Source: Methylophilaceae bacterium
GTDB lineage: Bacteria > Pseudomonadota > Gammaproteobacteria > Burkholderiales > Methylophilaceae
DNA: 59,672 nt
NCBI GenBank assembly: GCA_014378915.1
Contig: JACMMS010000069.1
Location: forward strand, 1 to 59,672
Direction of reading: 5' to 3'
Of this stretch, positions 25,434 through 35,326 are shown piece by piece. The notes under the pieces were generated by a model, which was not told where the DNA came from, ran no database searches, and saw only the letters and a list, made by a program, of their open reading frames with translations. Positions within the stretch are counted from its first letter, which is position 1, and each line of letters opens with the position of its first letter. Position numbers and translations under genes: made by a program.

Positions 25434-26897
25434 ATGCATTTTTTTAAAAAAACAGACTCCACTGTGCTATTACGTTCGATGCTGGTTATTGCCATATTAG
25501 TGCGATTAATGACTTTAGGTTTATACCCAGTTAATGACACCACTGAGGCGCGTTATGCAGAAATTGCGCGCAAGATGTTGGAGCTCAATGATTGGATAAC
25601 TCCCTGGTTTGATTACAACGTGCCATTTTGGGGCAAACCACCGATGTCTACATGGCTTACCGCTGCTAGCTACCATGTATTTGGTGTCAATGAGTTTGCA
25701 GCAAGATTACCGCACTTTCTCACCGCACTTCTCATTTCATGGTTAGTCTGGAGCTGGTTAAAGCAACACTCACAGCGCGAGGCATTGCTTGCATCCGCAT
25801 TAATTTGGATTGCACCATTGTTTTACGTCTCATCAGGCGCTGTGATCATGGATATGACACTAAGCCTTGGTTATGTGCTGGTAATGCGTGGATTTTGGCT
25901 TGGCTTATATGGTGATGATACTCAGCGTAAACGTGAGTGCTGGTTAATATTTGTTGGCTTGAGCGTAGGCTTACTATGCAAGGGGCCGATTATACTTGTT
26001 CTGGCTGGCCTACCTATAGTGATATGGACCGTAGCAACACGTAACGTCAATTTTGTTTGGAAAAGACTCCCATGGCTATCTGGCATACTTTTAATGATAG
26101 TGTTAACAGTGCCTTGGTACTTGATGGCAGAGTTAAAAACGCCAGGCTTTCTTGATTACTTTATTGTAGGCGAGCATTGGAAGCGCTTCACTGTTGCGGG
26201 CTGGACTGGTGATCTTTACGGTAATGCACACGCTTTTGCACGTGGCAGTATTTGGTTATTTGCTGTGCAAGCTTGCATCACTTGGCTAGTCATGTTGCCA
26301 ATATTTGGCTTGGGGCGTAAGAAAACAACGTTATTAGTTGCTAAAGAAAGTCATAATTTAACAATCAGACCAAGCCAAAACTGGAACTTTTATTGCTTAC
26401 TATGGGGCTTTATGCCCTGTCTATTTTTTACAGTTTCAGGCAATGTATTATGGACTTATGTATTACCTGGAGTTCCAGCATTAGCGATGTATTTAGCGGG
26501 GTGGCTTGTTGTTGATAATAGATTGCAGCGCACGAATACTATCGTTTTACTAGGGCTATTCATTACGACTTTAGGATTTAGCGTATATTTAATCAGACAA
26601 GATTTAACTGACAACTGGAAAAATACAAAGTCACTTGTTAAACATTATGAAGCGCTTAATACGGAGAATGAGGGATTGGTATTTTTGGGTGGTCGCCCAT
26701 ACTCCTCCTCATTTTATACCAACGGTAAAGCTGAAAATGCAGAAAATCCAACCAAGTTAGCACAGCGGCTAAACCAATCACCAGCCTTTGTTGCGCTGAG
26801 GCCGCGCCAGCTAAAAAGCCTGCCCCTTGAATTGCAAGCTAGGCTGCACAAAGAAGGTTTTTATAACGAATACCAGTTACTTTCATTGCAGAAGTAA
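25434..26897 (+). CDS. ArnT/PMT-type membrane glycosyltransferase (GT39 family)
   Basis: A 487-residue integral membrane transferase with about ten or more hydrophobic segments. The N-terminal periplasmic motif DTTEARYAEIARKMLE, with WGKPPMSTWL after it, matches the ArnT/PMT family, which moves sugars from lipid carriers onto lipid A, proteins or other acceptors. It begins 3 bases after the GT2 stop. GtrA, GT2 and this protein form a compact glycolipid-modification module. The acceptor, for instance lipid A or a pilin, is unknown. Confidence 0.88.
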   Translation: MHFFKKTDSTVLLRSMLVIAILVRLMTLGLYPVNDTTEARYAEIARKMLELNDWITPWFDYNVPFWGKPPMSTWLTAASYHVFGVNEFAARLPHFLTALLISWLVWSWLKQHSQREALLASALIWIAPLFYVSSGAVIMDMTLSLGYVLVMRGFWLGLYGDDTQRKRECWLIFVGLSVGLLCKGPIILVLAGLPIVIWTVATRNVNFVWKRLPWLSGILLMIVLTVPWYLMAELKTPGFLDYFIVGEHWKRFTVAGWTGDLYGNAHAFARGSIWLFAVQACITWLVMLPIFGLGRKKTTLLVAKESHNLTIRPSQNWNFYCLLWGFMPCLFFTVSGNVLWTYVLPGVPALAMYLAGWLVVDNRLQRTNTIVLLGLFITTLGFSVYLIRQDLTDNWKNTKSLVKHYEALNTENEGLVFLGGRPYSSSFYTNGKAENAENPTKLAQRLNQSPAFVALRPRQLKSLPLELQARLHKEGFYNEYQLLSLQK

Positions 26898-26904
26898 CTC
26901 TAAT

Positions 26905-26943
26905 AAAAAACCCTGATTATCTGAATCAATAAGGATTTTTTTA
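26905..26943. terminator. Imperfect bidirectional terminator
   Basis: An A-run, CCCTGATT, loop, AATCAATAAGG and a T-run lie between the convergent GT39 gene and fabG. The stem has bulges but is flanked by A6 and T7, so it can serve both strands. Confidence 0.5.
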
Positions 26944-26966
26944 TTTTTTAACTATATTTTATATGG

Positions 26967-27719
26967 TTAAGCCATATACATGCCACCATTCACATGAATG
27001 GTTTCACCGGTAATATAAGCAGCATTCTGTGAGGCCAAAAACGCAACAGTTGCCGCTATTTCTTGTACATTACCTAATCTACCTGCTGGAATGCGCTCCA
27101 ACATTTTTGTTTTAACTGTTTCAGGCAGTTCTGCTGTCATATCAGTATCAATGAAGCCTGGTGCGACACAATTAACCGTAATACCGCGGCTTCCTACCTC
27201 TGATGCCAAAGATTTAGTAAAGCCAGACATGCCTGCTTTGGCTGCAGCATAGTTGGTTTGACCAGCGTTACCCATATGACCAACTACAGATGAAATACTG
27301 ATAATACGCCCTGTACGTGCCTTCATCATCGGGCGTAAAACTGCTTGGCTCATGCGATAAATTGAAGTTAAGTTAGTTGAAATAACGGCATCCCAATCAT
27401 CATCTTTCATCCGCATAAGTAAAGTATCGCGAGTAATGCCTGCGTTGTTGACCAAAATTGCCACATCACCAAATTGCTTAGCAATCGATTTGAGTGCGCT
27501 TTCAACTTGCGCGATATCAGTGACGTCTAATATCAGGCCTAAGCCTTTAATACCAGCGGCTTTTAATGTTTCGCTGATTTTATCTGCACCAGCCACTGAA
27601 GTTGCTGTACCAATCACGGTAGCACCTTGCTCTCCTAATTCGTTAGCTACTGCTGCACCTATACCACGACTAGCGCCTGTTACTAAAGCTATCTGACCTG
27701 ATAATGAATTATTACTCAT
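26967..27719 (-). CDS. fabG: 3-oxoacyl-[ACP] reductase
   Basis: NADPH-dependent short-chain reductase of 250 residues. Start set at the ATG at 27719, with GGAGAAAGCT before it, rather than 16 codons upstream. The nucleotide-binding motif TGASRGIGAAVA, NNAGITRDTLL, the catalytic Ser in SISSVVGHMGNAGQTNYAAAKAG with Tyr and Lys, and the C-terminal YITGETIHVNGGMYMA are all present. It performs the first reduction of fatty acid elongation. It follows fabD; downstream it meets the convergent glycosyltransferase module instead of acpP. Confidence 0.96.
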   Translation of the reverse strand: MSNNSLSGQIALVTGASRGIGAAVANELGEQGATVIGTATSVAGADKISETLKAAGIKGLGLILDVTDIAQVESALKSIAKQFGDVAILVNNAGITRDTLLMRMKDDDWDAVISTNLTSIYRMSQAVLRPMMKARTGRIISISSVVGHMGNAGQTNYAAAKAGMSGFTKSLASEVGSRGITVNCVAPGFIDTDMTAELPETVKTKMLERIPAGRLGNVQEIAATVAFLASQNAAYITGETIHVNGGMYMA

Positions 27720-27776
27720 AGCTTTCTCCAACGATTTCTTTAAGTGTGTTGTAGCTTGAACATGCATTATTTTAAA

Positions 27777-28706
27777 TTAAAAAACAGTAGTTAGCGCTTC
27801 GTTATTCACTAAAGCGATACACTGCAACTCGCTTACAATACGTTTAGTTAAGCCTGTTAATACCTTGCCTGGACCACACTCTGCTGTATTATTAACGCCA
27901 AGAGCAGCTATTGCCTGGATTGTTTCAACCCAACGTACTGGGTTATAGAGTTGACGCACTAACGCATCTTTAATTTTTGCGGCTTCTGTATATGCCACAA
28001 CATCGGCATTGTGTAATACGGGTATCTTTGGCGTAGCAATATGCACTGTTGTCAGATATTCACGCAATTTATCCGCGGATGGTTTCATTAACGCACAATG
28101 CGATGGCACACTCACTGGCAAGGCAAGTGCACGTTTTGCGCCCTTTTCTTTTGCAAGCGCCATACCACGTTCAACTGCTGATTTATGCCCAGCAATCACC
28201 ACTTGACCAGGTGAGTTTAAATTAACCGCTTCTAACACTTCACCCTGAGCAGCTTCCGCACAGACCGCAATCACAGTGGCATCCTCTAAACCTAATATCG
28301 CTGCCATAGCACCTACACCCTCAGCAACTGCGCCTTGCATCACCTGTGCACGATACTGCACCAATGGTAATGCATCAGCGAATGATAATGCTTCAGCAGC
28401 GACCAACGCGGTGTATTCACCCAAGCTATGACCAGCCATGATGGTAGGCTGTAGATTATTTACTGCAGACCATGCACGCCAAATGGAAATACCAGCCGTC
28501 AGCATGATAGGTTGTGTATGAATCGTTTGATTCAAAAGCTCATTTGGCTCTGTGGCCATTTGCCACAAATCAACACCCAAAATATCTGAGGCTTCTTTAA
28601 AGGTATCGATAACAATTTTGCTGCTATTACTCTCACCACCAAAGCCAGCCATCATTCCCACTGATTGAGAGCCTTGACCAGGAAAAATAAATGCAAATTT
28701 ACTCAT
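27777..28706 (-). CDS. fabD: Malonyl-CoA:ACP transacylase
   Basis: A 309-residue transacylase that moves malonyl groups from CoA to ACP. It shows FPGQGSQSVGM at the start, the nucleophilic Ser in GHSLGEYTAL, and His in PVSVPSHCALM. It is complete and of standard length. It lies between fabH and fabG, with 50- and 57-base gaps. Confidence 0.96.
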   Translation of the reverse strand: MSKFAFIFPGQGSQSVGMMAGFGGESNSSKIVIDTFKEASDILGVDLWQMATEPNELLNQTIHTQPIMLTAGISIWRAWSAVNNLQPTIMAGHSLGEYTALVAAEALSFADALPLVQYRAQVMQGAVAEGVGAMAAILGLEDATVIAVCAEAAQGEVLEAVNLNSPGQVVIAGHKSAVERGMALAKEKGAKRALALPVSVPSHCALMKPSADKLREYLTTVHIATPKIPVLHNADVVAYTEAAKIKDALVRQLYNPVRWVETIQAIAALGVNNTAECGPGKVLTGLTKRIVSELQCIALVNNEALTTVF

Positions 28707-28756
28707 ATTATATCTACTAATTTACTTTAATTTTAAATTTTAATTAATTGATTTTT

Positions 28757-29707
28757 CTAATATTTAATCAAAGCAGAACCCCATGTGAAGCCACCACCAA
28801 ATGCCTCCATCAGGATAATCTCGCCACGTTTAATACGGCCATCCCTAACTGCGACATCTAATGCCAATGGGATTGATGCTGCTGAAGTATTGCCATGTTT
28901 TTCTACGGTTGTCACGACTTTATCCATACTCATATCTAGCTTTTTAGCAGTAGCTTGTATGATACGAATATTCGCCTGATGTGGCACCAACCAATTTATG
29001 TCAGACTTTTGCATACCGTTGGCATTAAGAGTTTCATCTACAATGCTATCTAAGGTATTGACTGCCATTTTAAAGACAGCATTGCCTTCCATTAGAATAG
29101 TTTCTTTTGAGTGTTCTGCAGACTTACGTGGCACATGCAGCATTTTTACGTAATTGCCATCTGCATGTAAATGGGTAGAGATAATTCCAGCTTCTTCACT
29201 TGCTAGCAAAATGACTGCACCAGCACCATCACCCCATAAAATACAGTTACTACGATCAGTCCAATCAGTGATGCGCGAAAAAGTCTCAGCCCCTATGACC
29301 AATGCACATTTAGCAGCACCAGCTTTAATAAAGTTATCTGCAGTAGAGAGCGCATACACAAAACCACTACATACCGCTTGAATATCAAATGCAGGACAAC
29401 CAGCAATGCCTAATTTAGCCTGCAACGTACATGCTGTACTAGGGAAAATATCGTCGGGAGTCGAAGTTGCTACAACAATCAAATCAATATCTTGTGCATT
29501 AATGCCTGCAGCTGCAATTGCATTAGTTGCTGCATGGTAGGCTAGATCACTGGTTTTTTCATTATCGGCCACGATATGGCGTTCACGAATGCCTGTGCGC
29601 GCAAAAATCCAATCTTCTGTGGTATCGACCATTTTTTCAAGGTCTGCATTCGTCAGCAGTTTTTCAGGTAGGTAGCTACCTGTGCCTGCTATACGGGAAT
29701 AAATCAT
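28757..29707 (-). CDS. fabH: 3-oxoacyl-[ACP] synthase III
   Basis: Initiating condensing enzyme of 316 residues joining acetyl-CoA with malonyl-ACP. Catalytic residues are Cys in [13 protein letters not shown], His in VPHQANIRI and Asn in [15 protein letters not shown]. The N-terminal [11 protein letters not shown] and the C-terminal [15 protein letters not shown] are typical. Its ATG overlaps the plsX end by 4 bases, so the two are translationally coupled. Confidence 0.97.
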   Translation of the reverse strand: MIYSRIAGTGSYLPEKLLTNADLEKMVDTTEDWIFARTGIRERHIVADNEKTSDLAYHAATNAIAAAGINAQDIDLIVVATSTPDDIFPSTACTLQAKLGIAGCPAFDIQAVCSGFVYALSTADNFIKAGAAKCALVIGAETFSRITDWTDRSNCILWGDGAGAVILLASEEAGIISTHLHADGNYVKMLHVPRKSAEHSKETILMEGNAVFKMAVNTLDSIVDETLNANGMQKSDINWLVPHQANIRIIQATAKKLDMSMDKVVTTVEKHGNTSAASIPLALDVAVRDGRIKRGEIILMEAFGGGFTWGSALIKY

Positions 29708-30792
29708 AGTGCGTCCTGAGTGGTAGATTGAATAATAGCGCTGTTATCCAGTTGTTCTGTATGGCTATTAACTCGGCTACTAGGTTTGATGTGTTCAATT
29801 TCAAGTTGTTCTGTAATACGGCGCAACACACCATTACGAGATTCTTCAATCGCAGTGTGTATAGCGTGTAAAAACGAGAAACTATCAGCACCACCGTGAC
29901 TTTTAACCACAATGCCACGTAGACCCAAAAAGCTAGCTCCGTTATAACGGCGTGGATCCAAGCGCTTTTTAAAGCGTTTAAGCACTGGCAAAGCAATCAG
30001 CGCCATTAATTTAGTCAACCAGTTACGTTTGAACTCTTCGGTTAAAAAGCGCCCCATCATCTGTGCTAAGCCTTCGGAGGTTTTTAATGCCACGTTACCG
30101 ACAAAGCCATCACACACCACAACATCAGTAGTGCCTTTGTAAATATCGTTACCTTCTACGTTACCGTAAAAGTTAAGATGGCTAGCACGTAAAAGTTCGC
30201 TCGCTCTTTTAACAACTTCATTGCCTTTAATATCCTCTGAGCCGATGTTGAGCAGGCCAACAGATGGATTAGGCTTATGCTCAACCGCAGATACCAACAT
30301 TGCGCCCATGACCGCAAATTGCAGCAATTGTTCAGGCGTACAATCAGCATTTGCACCAAGGTCTAACATATAAGTTAAGCCTTTTTGGCTAGGTAAAGTA
30401 CCAGCAATTGCTGGCCTATCAATACCTGGTAAGGTTTTGAGCACAAAACGAGCGGTAGCCATAAGCGCTCCAGTATTGCCAGCACTAACGCAGGCATTTG
30501 CTTCACCACTTTTAACAAGATTAATAGCCACGCGCATTGATGAATCTTTTTTATTCTTTAATGCGCTTTGTGGGGATTCATCCATTGTGACAACTTCGGC
30601 TGCATGATGAACATGCAAACGAGGATGTGAAAGGGCTTTATGCGCAGCTAATTCGGATTGTATGACGTCGTATAAGCCAACTAAAACAATGTTTAACTGG
30701 TCATCTTGCTTTAAAGCTTCTAAGGCAGCTGGAACGGTAACATGAGGTCCATGATCACCGCCCATTGCATCAATGGCGACTGTAATATCCAT
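29704..30792 (-). CDS. plsX: Phosphate acyltransferase PlsX
   Basis: Makes acyl-phosphate from acyl-ACP for phospholipid synthesis. It is 362 residues, with [11 protein letters not shown] at the N-terminus, the region [10 protein letters not shown], and [12 protein letters not shown]. The last 30 or so residues ([18 protein letters not shown] onward) form a variable hydrophilic tail. It lies in the usual rpmF-plsX-fabH order. Confidence 0.95.
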   Translation of the reverse strand: MDITVAIDAMGGDHGPHVTVPAALEALKQDDQLNIVLVGLYDVIQSELAAHKALSHPRLHVHHAAEVVTMDESPQSALKNKKDSSMRVAINLVKSGEANACVSAGNTGALMATARFVLKTLPGIDRPAIAGTLPSQKGLTYMLDLGANADCTPEQLLQFAVMGAMLVSAVEHKPNPSVGLLNIGSEDIKGNEVVKRASELLRASHLNFYGNVEGNDIYKGTTDVVVCDGFVGNVALKTSEGLAQMMGRFLTEEFKRNWLTKLMALIALPVLKRFKKRLDPRRYNGASFLGLRGIVVKSHGGADSFSFLHAIHTAIEESRNGVLRRITEQLEIEHIKPSSRVNSHTEQLDNSAIIQSTTQDAL

Positions 30793-30917
30793 GTGAGTTA
30801 TAACAAATCTCGCTGTAATGCGTTAATTAAACTTGGTTAATCGATTATAGCTGGCTAATTGTAATTAGGAAGCAACAAAGCTTAACAGTACAGCATAACT
30901 ACAAATGGAGTTAAAGT

Positions 30918-31097
30918 TTACTCGCCTTTAGTTGGTAACACTTTACGACCACGGTAATAGCCAGTTGGGCTTACGTGATGACGTAAATGTGTTTCACCAG
31001 TTGTTGGCTCTATAGCTAATGGTGGATTAACTAAGAAATCGTGTGAACGGTGCATGCCACGTTTAGATGGTGATTTTTTATTTTGTTGAACAGCCAT
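30918..31097 (-). CDS. rpmF: 50S ribosomal protein L32
   Basis: A 59-residue ribosomal protein. The start [20 protein letters not shown] and the end [14 protein letters not shown] match L32. It lacks the zinc-binding cysteine pairs seen in some L32 forms, so it is the zinc-independent type. TAGGAG lies just before the ATG. It is preceded by yceD and followed by plsX, the standard order. Confidence 0.96.
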   Translation of the reverse strand: MAVQQNKKSPSKRGMHRSHDFLVNPPLAIEPTTGETHLRHHVSPTGYYRGRKVLPTKGE

Positions 31098-31162
31098 AAT
31101 TTACTCCTAAAATATTATCTACAAACTTATCATTAAAAATTTTACTTAAAAATGTTTTGAAA

Positions 31163-31738
31163 TTACTTTTTTAGCGCTTTCAAAACATCAAACGGATTGA
31201 GTTTACCAACTTCCTTTATTGCACTTAACTCTACACACAACCCGGCAGCGTGCTGTTTTTCAGTGTGCATATGTGCCAATGGTAAAGTTAGTAACAATTC
31301 ATCTTCTATTAAATCCAGCACCTGCATATGTTCATCAGCAGGTATTGTTTCAATCTCGCCTTCATCAAAGGTATCACCATCAAATTCATGATCTTGTGGA
31401 CCTGATTTCAGGTTTGGCAATATAATAAATTGAGAATTAATATCCACGTCATAAGGCATTGCATTTAAGCAACGCTGGCACTTAAGGTTTAATTGCCCTT
31501 TAAGCACCAACTCTAAACCCCATTGAGTAACTCCTGCAACCCCATCATGCAACTTACCAGTTAATTGGTAAATCATTTTATTCACAACTTTTTTTTCTGT
31601 TTCAACCACTTTAGTAGAGCTGGCAACAATTAAATCTGCAAGGCGTGAAAATTGACAACTTTCAATTATACCATGTATTTCTTGATTTTTTTTGGCAAAT
31701 TCAAGGTTGTTGATTTGCGTTGGCGTTTGTAAAGTCAC
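31163..31738 (-). CDS. yceD: YceD (DUF177) family protein
   Basis: A 191-residue DUF177 protein; members are linked to 23S rRNA accumulation and ribosome assembly. Visible are the CQRCL motif in LNLKCQRCLNAMPYDV and the acidic strand DLIEDELLLTLPLAHMH. It uses a GTG start at 31738 supported by AGGTGGG 7 bases upstream. It lies directly before rpmF, its near-universal partner. Confidence 0.9.
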   Translation of the reverse strand: MTLQTPTQINNLEFAKKNQEIHGIIESCQFSRLADLIVASSTKVVETEKKVVNKMIYQLTGKLHDGVAGVTQWGLELVLKGQLNLKCQRCLNAMPYDVDINSQFIILPNLKSGPQDHEFDGDTFDEGEIETIPADEHMQVLDLIEDELLLTLPLAHMHTEKQHAAGLCVELSAIKEVGKLNPFDVLKALKK

Positions 31739-31774
31739 TTAATTTCCCACCTGAATTTTTGCCTAAATTGTGTG

Positions 31775-31804
31775 TTTATTTCACATTGCCTCGCATGATA
31801 TAAT
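31775..31804 (+). promoter_or_regulatory. Extended -10 promoter for the pyruvate carboxylase genes
   Basis: TGATATAAT (TG at 31796-31797, TATAAT at 31799-31804) is a textbook extended -10. A weak -35 (TTATTT) lies 17 bases upstream. An AT-rich leader of about 85 bases leads to the GTG start of the carboxylase. Confidence 0.5.
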
Positions 31805-31894
31805 CTAATGGTTTGCATGTCAAAATAAGCCTTAACTTAATGAAGTTATGCGCCTAAGTTAAAGTTAATTAATCTAATACTAATAAGGGTACGC

Positions 31895-33313
31895 GTGTTT
31901 AAAAAAATATTAGTCGCTAATCGTGGTGAAATTGCAGTGCGCATTGTGCGCGCATGCTCTGAAATGGGCATTAAATCTGTTGCTATTTACTCAGATGCAG
32001 ATCGTCATGCATTACACGTTAAAAAAGCTGATGAATCATTTAATATTGGGGCTGACCCTGTTAGTGGTTATTTAAATGCACATAATATCGTTAATATTGC
32101 GGTTGCAGCAGGCTGTGATGCATTACATCCAGGCTATGGCTTTTTATCTGAAAATCCAGAATTAGCAGAAATCTGCGAGCGTCGTGGCATCAAGTTTATT
32201 GGTCCGAATGCTAAAGTGATTCGTCAAATGGGTGATAAAATTCAAGCAAGAAATGCCATGACTAGCGCTGGTATTCCATGTACACCAGGAAGCGATGGTA
32301 ATCTTGAAAATTTGGAAGAAGCTGTCTCATTAGCTGCTAAAATTGGCTACCCAGTGATGTTGAAAGCCACAAATGGTGGTGGTGGTCGTGGTATTCGTCG
32401 ATGTAATTCTGAGAAAGAATTACTTGTCAATTATGACCGCGTTATTAGCGAAGCCAGCAAAGCTTTTGGTAAGCCAGAAGTGTTTTTGGAAAAGTGTGTA
32501 GTCGCTCCTCGCCATATTGAAGTACAAGTATTGGCAGATAGCCAAGGTAATGTGATTCACTTATTTGAACGTGATTGTTCAATACAGCGCCGAAATCAAA
32601 AGTTGATTGAAATTGCGCCCTCACCACAGCTAACCAAAGCGCAACGTGAATATATTGGTGGCTTAGCAGTTAAGGCGGCTAAGGCAGTAGGTTATGAAAA
32701 TGCAGGGACTGTAGAGTTTTTACTAAACTCTGAAAATACGTTTTATTTCATGGAAATGAATACCCGCTTGCAAGTTGAACATACTGTGACCGAAACGATA
32801 ACGGGAGTAGATATTGTACAAGAGCAAATTCGCGTGGCGTTTGGTTTGCCTTTACAGTATAAGCAATCTGAAATTCATTATCGTGGCTATGCGATGGAGT
32901 TCCGCATCAATGCAGAAGATCCGAAAAACGACTTTCTTCCTAGTTTTGGTAAAATCACACGTTATTATGCGCCGGGCGGCCCAGGTGTGCGCATGGATGC
33001 TGCAATATACTCAGGCTACGTAATTCCACCTTACTATGACTCCATGTGCGCCAAGTTAACGGTTTGGGCTTTAGATTGGGAAAGTGTCATTGAGCGTGGC
33101 CGCCGTGCCTTGGATGATATGGAAGTCTACGGTGTTAAAACGACTATTCCTTATTACCAAGAGATTTTAAAGCATGCTGATTTTAGAAATGCCGAATTTA
33201 ATACTAGTTTTGTAGAAGCTCACCCTGAACTTACAAATTATGCGACGGTACTACCGCCAGAACTGATAGCCGCAGCAATAGGCGCAGCAATTGCCGCTCA
33301 TGAAGGCTTGTAA
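31895..33313 (+). CDS. pycA: Pyruvate carboxylase subunit A (biotin carboxylase)
   Basis: ATP-grasp biotin carboxylase of 472 residues, starting at GTG with AAGGG upstream. Motifs are ILVANRGEIAVRI, HPGYGFLSENPELAE, the glycine-rich ATP loop KATNGGGGRGIRR, the biotin carboxylase signature FLEKCVVAPRHIEVQ, and EMNTRLQVEHTVTE. AccC is closely similar, but the partner gene 95 bases downstream encodes a carboxyltransferase/biotin-carrier subunit of the pyruvate or oxaloacetate type, so a two-subunit pyruvate carboxylase is the better call. It would replenish oxaloacetate. Confidence 0.9.
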   Translation: MFKKILVANRGEIAVRIVRACSEMGIKSVAIYSDADRHALHVKKADESFNIGADPVSGYLNAHNIVNIAVAAGCDALHPGYGFLSENPELAEICERRGIKFIGPNAKVIRQMGDKIQARNAMTSAGIPCTPGSDGNLENLEEAVSLAAKIGYPVMLKATNGGGGRGIRRCNSEKELLVNYDRVISEASKAFGKPEVFLEKCVVAPRHIEVQVLADSQGNVIHLFERDCSIQRRNQKLIEIAPSPQLTKAQREYIGGLAVKAAKAVGYENAGTVEFLLNSENTFYFMEMNTRLQVEHTVTETITGVDIVQEQIRVAFGLPLQYKQSEIHYRGYAMEFRINAEDPKNDFLPSFGKITRYYAPGGPGVRMDAAIYSGYVIPPYYDSMCAKLTVWALDWESVIERGRRALDDMEVYGVKTTIPYYQEILKHADFRNAEFNTSFVEAHPELTNYATVLPPELIAAAIGAAIAAHEGL

Positions 33314-33408
33314 ACTTCACAAAAATTCAGTTAATATTAAATTGATTAATATTTAATAAAATGCCGCTAACAACTCACTGACAAATTAACTTAAAAAGTA
33401 AATTAAAT

Positions 33409-35256
33409 ATGACGTCTAAAAAAATCCATGTTACAGAACTTGTTTTACGCGATGGGCACCAATGCATGATCGCAACACGCTTACGTACAGAAGATATGCT
33501 ACCTATTTGTTCCAAGCTCGATAGCATCGGCTTTTGGTCATTAGAGGCTTGGGGCGGTGCTACATTTGATGCCTGTGTGCGCTTTTTAAAAGAAGATCCG
33601 TGGGAGCGTTTAAGCAAATTACGCAAGGCTTTACCCAACAGCCGCATTCAAATGCTATTACGTGGTCAAAACTTATTGGGCTATCGCCATTATTCTGATG
33701 ATGTGGTGCGTGCTTTTGTACAAAAGTCAGCCGATAACGGTGTCGATGTATTCCGAATTTTTGATGCGCTCAACGATATGCGTAACCTTAAAACCTCGAT
33801 CGAGGCCGTACAAAAAGCGGGCAAACATGCTGAAGGTACGCTAAGTTACACCACTAGCCCTGTACATGACATTGCACATTTTGTATCTCTAGCCCAAGAA
33901 CTAGAAGCATTTGGTTGCGACAGTATCGCTATTAAAGACATGGCAAGTTTACTTACGCCACAAGCCACATCTGAATTAGTTAAGGCATTAATTGTTGCAG
34001 TTAATTTACCGATTCATCTGCACAGTCATGCTACTTCTGGCTTAGCTAGTATGAACTTATTACGTGGCGTAGAAAACGGTGCAATGGTCATTGATACCTG
34101 CAATTCAGCCTTTTCTGAAGGTGCAAGCCACCCTACTACAGAGAGTATGATTGCAGCGCTGCAAGGCACTGAGTACGACACAGGGCTTGATATTGGTGCA
34201 GTCCAAGAGGTCAGCGCTTATCTGCGCGATATCCGTAAAAAATACTGGCAATATGAGAGTGAATATACAGGTGTTGATACACGTGTACTAGTGAATCAAG
34301 TACCCGGCGGTATGATTTCTAATTTGTCTAACCAACTAAAAGAACAAGGTGCGTTAGACCGTATGGATGAAGTGTTAAGTGAGATACCTAGAGTACGTAA
34401 AGACTTGGGTTACCCTCCTTTAGTGACGCCAACCTCACAAATTGTGGGTACGCAAGCGGTGCTTAATGTATTGACCGGCTCACGCTACAAATCAGTGACT
34501 AACGAAGTAAAAAACTACTTTTTGGGTCAGTATGGAAAATCACCAAGTGAAGTCAGTGTGGAAATCAGAAAGCTTGCTATTGGTGATGCTGAAGTCATTA
34601 CTTGTCGTCCTGCTGATTTACTAGAGCCAGAAATGGTAAAGCTGGTGGCTGAATCCGACCGATTAGCGCAATCTGAAGAAGATGTTTTAACATTTGCTAT
34701 GTTTCCAGATATTGCAAAAACTTTTTTGCAAGAACGCAACGCAGGTAGTTTAAAAGCGGACCCCTTACTGCCTAAAGAAGCAGCTAGCCCAAACGCAGCA
34801 CGCTATGCGCCAAACGAGTTTAAACTCACATTACACGGCGAAACATTCCATATTAAACTTACAGGATCTGGTCACGAAGGCGAAGAACAGCGTCCATTCT
34901 ATGTATCAGTAGATGGCGTGGCAGAAGAAGTAATTGTAGAAACTTTAAGTGAAGTAGAAGTTTCTGGTGGCAAAAGCACGGGTAATAAAAAGAAAGCTAC
35001 TACGACCATTAGTGGTCGCCCCCGTCCATCACATGCTGGTTGCGTGACAACCGCAATGCCTGGCACAATTGTAGCTGTTAAAGTTAAAGTGGGCGATAAA
35101 GTTAAAGCAGGCGATGGTGTGCTAGTGATTGAGGCGATGAAAATGGAGAATGAAATTCAAGCCGCTAAAACTGGGATAGTAGTGGCCATTCATGTCAACA
35201 AAGGCGACACCGTCACTCCAGATGAGTCATTACTTGAAATACAGCCTGATGAGTAA
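33409..35256 (+). CDS. pycB: Pyruvate carboxylase subunit B (carboxyltransferase plus biotin carrier)
   Basis: A 615-residue protein with an N-terminal HMGL-like carboxyltransferase domain (VLRDGHQCMIATRLRTEDM; metal ligands in LHSHATSGLA), a conserved central PYC/OADA domain (VPGGMISNLSNQLKEQ), and a C-terminal biotinyl domain with the biotin Lys in EAMKMENE. The linker GNKKKATTTISGRPRPS precedes the carrier. The same architecture serves oxaloacetate decarboxylase alpha, but no sodium-pump beta or gamma subunits are present and the biotin carboxylase is adjacent. Confidence 0.92.
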   Translation: MTSKKIHVTELVLRDGHQCMIATRLRTEDMLPICSKLDSIGFWSLEAWGGATFDACVRFLKEDPWERLSKLRKALPNSRIQMLLRGQNLLGYRHYSDDVVRAFVQKSADNGVDVFRIFDALNDMRNLKTSIEAVQKAGKHAEGTLSYTTSPVHDIAHFVSLAQELEAFGCDSIAIKDMASLLTPQATSELVKALIVAVNLPIHLHSHATSGLASMNLLRGVENGAMVIDTCNSAFSEGASHPTTESMIAALQGTEYDTGLDIGAVQEVSAYLRDIRKKYWQYESEYTGVDTRVLVNQVPGGMISNLSNQLKEQGALDRMDEVLSEIPRVRKDLGYPPLVTPTSQIVGTQAVLNVLTGSRYKSVTNEVKNYFLGQYGKSPSEVSVEIRKLAIGDAEVITCRPADLLEPEMVKLVAESDRLAQSEEDVLTFAMFPDIAKTFLQERNAGSLKADPLLPKEAASPNAARYAPNEFKLTLHGETFHIKLTGSGHEGEEQRPFYVSVDGVAEEVIVETLSEVEVSGGKSTGNKKKATTTISGRPRPSHAGCVTTAMPGTIVAVKVKVGDKVKAGDGVLVIEAMKMENEIQAAKTGIVVAIHVNKGDTVTPDESLLEIQPDE

Positions 35257-35265
35257 TTGGATGTT

Positions 35266-35294
35266 AAAAAGCCGATACGATGTATCGGCTTTTT
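35266..35294 (+). terminator. Rho-independent terminator after pycB
   Basis: AAAAAGCCGATAC pairs with GTATCGGCTTTTT over 13 bases with a 3-base loop, 10 bases after the pycB stop. A textbook terminator. Confidence 0.92.
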
Positions 35295-35326
35295 AATTTT
35301 TATTTGACCATTAAAGTATCACAGTC

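Noticed and set aside
31895-35256. Sodium-pumping oxaloacetate decarboxylase or acetyl-CoA carboxylase
   Set aside because: No beta or gamma membrane subunits are present, and the second gene carries the pyruvate-type carboxyltransferase with its own biotin domain, so pyruvate carboxylase fits better.
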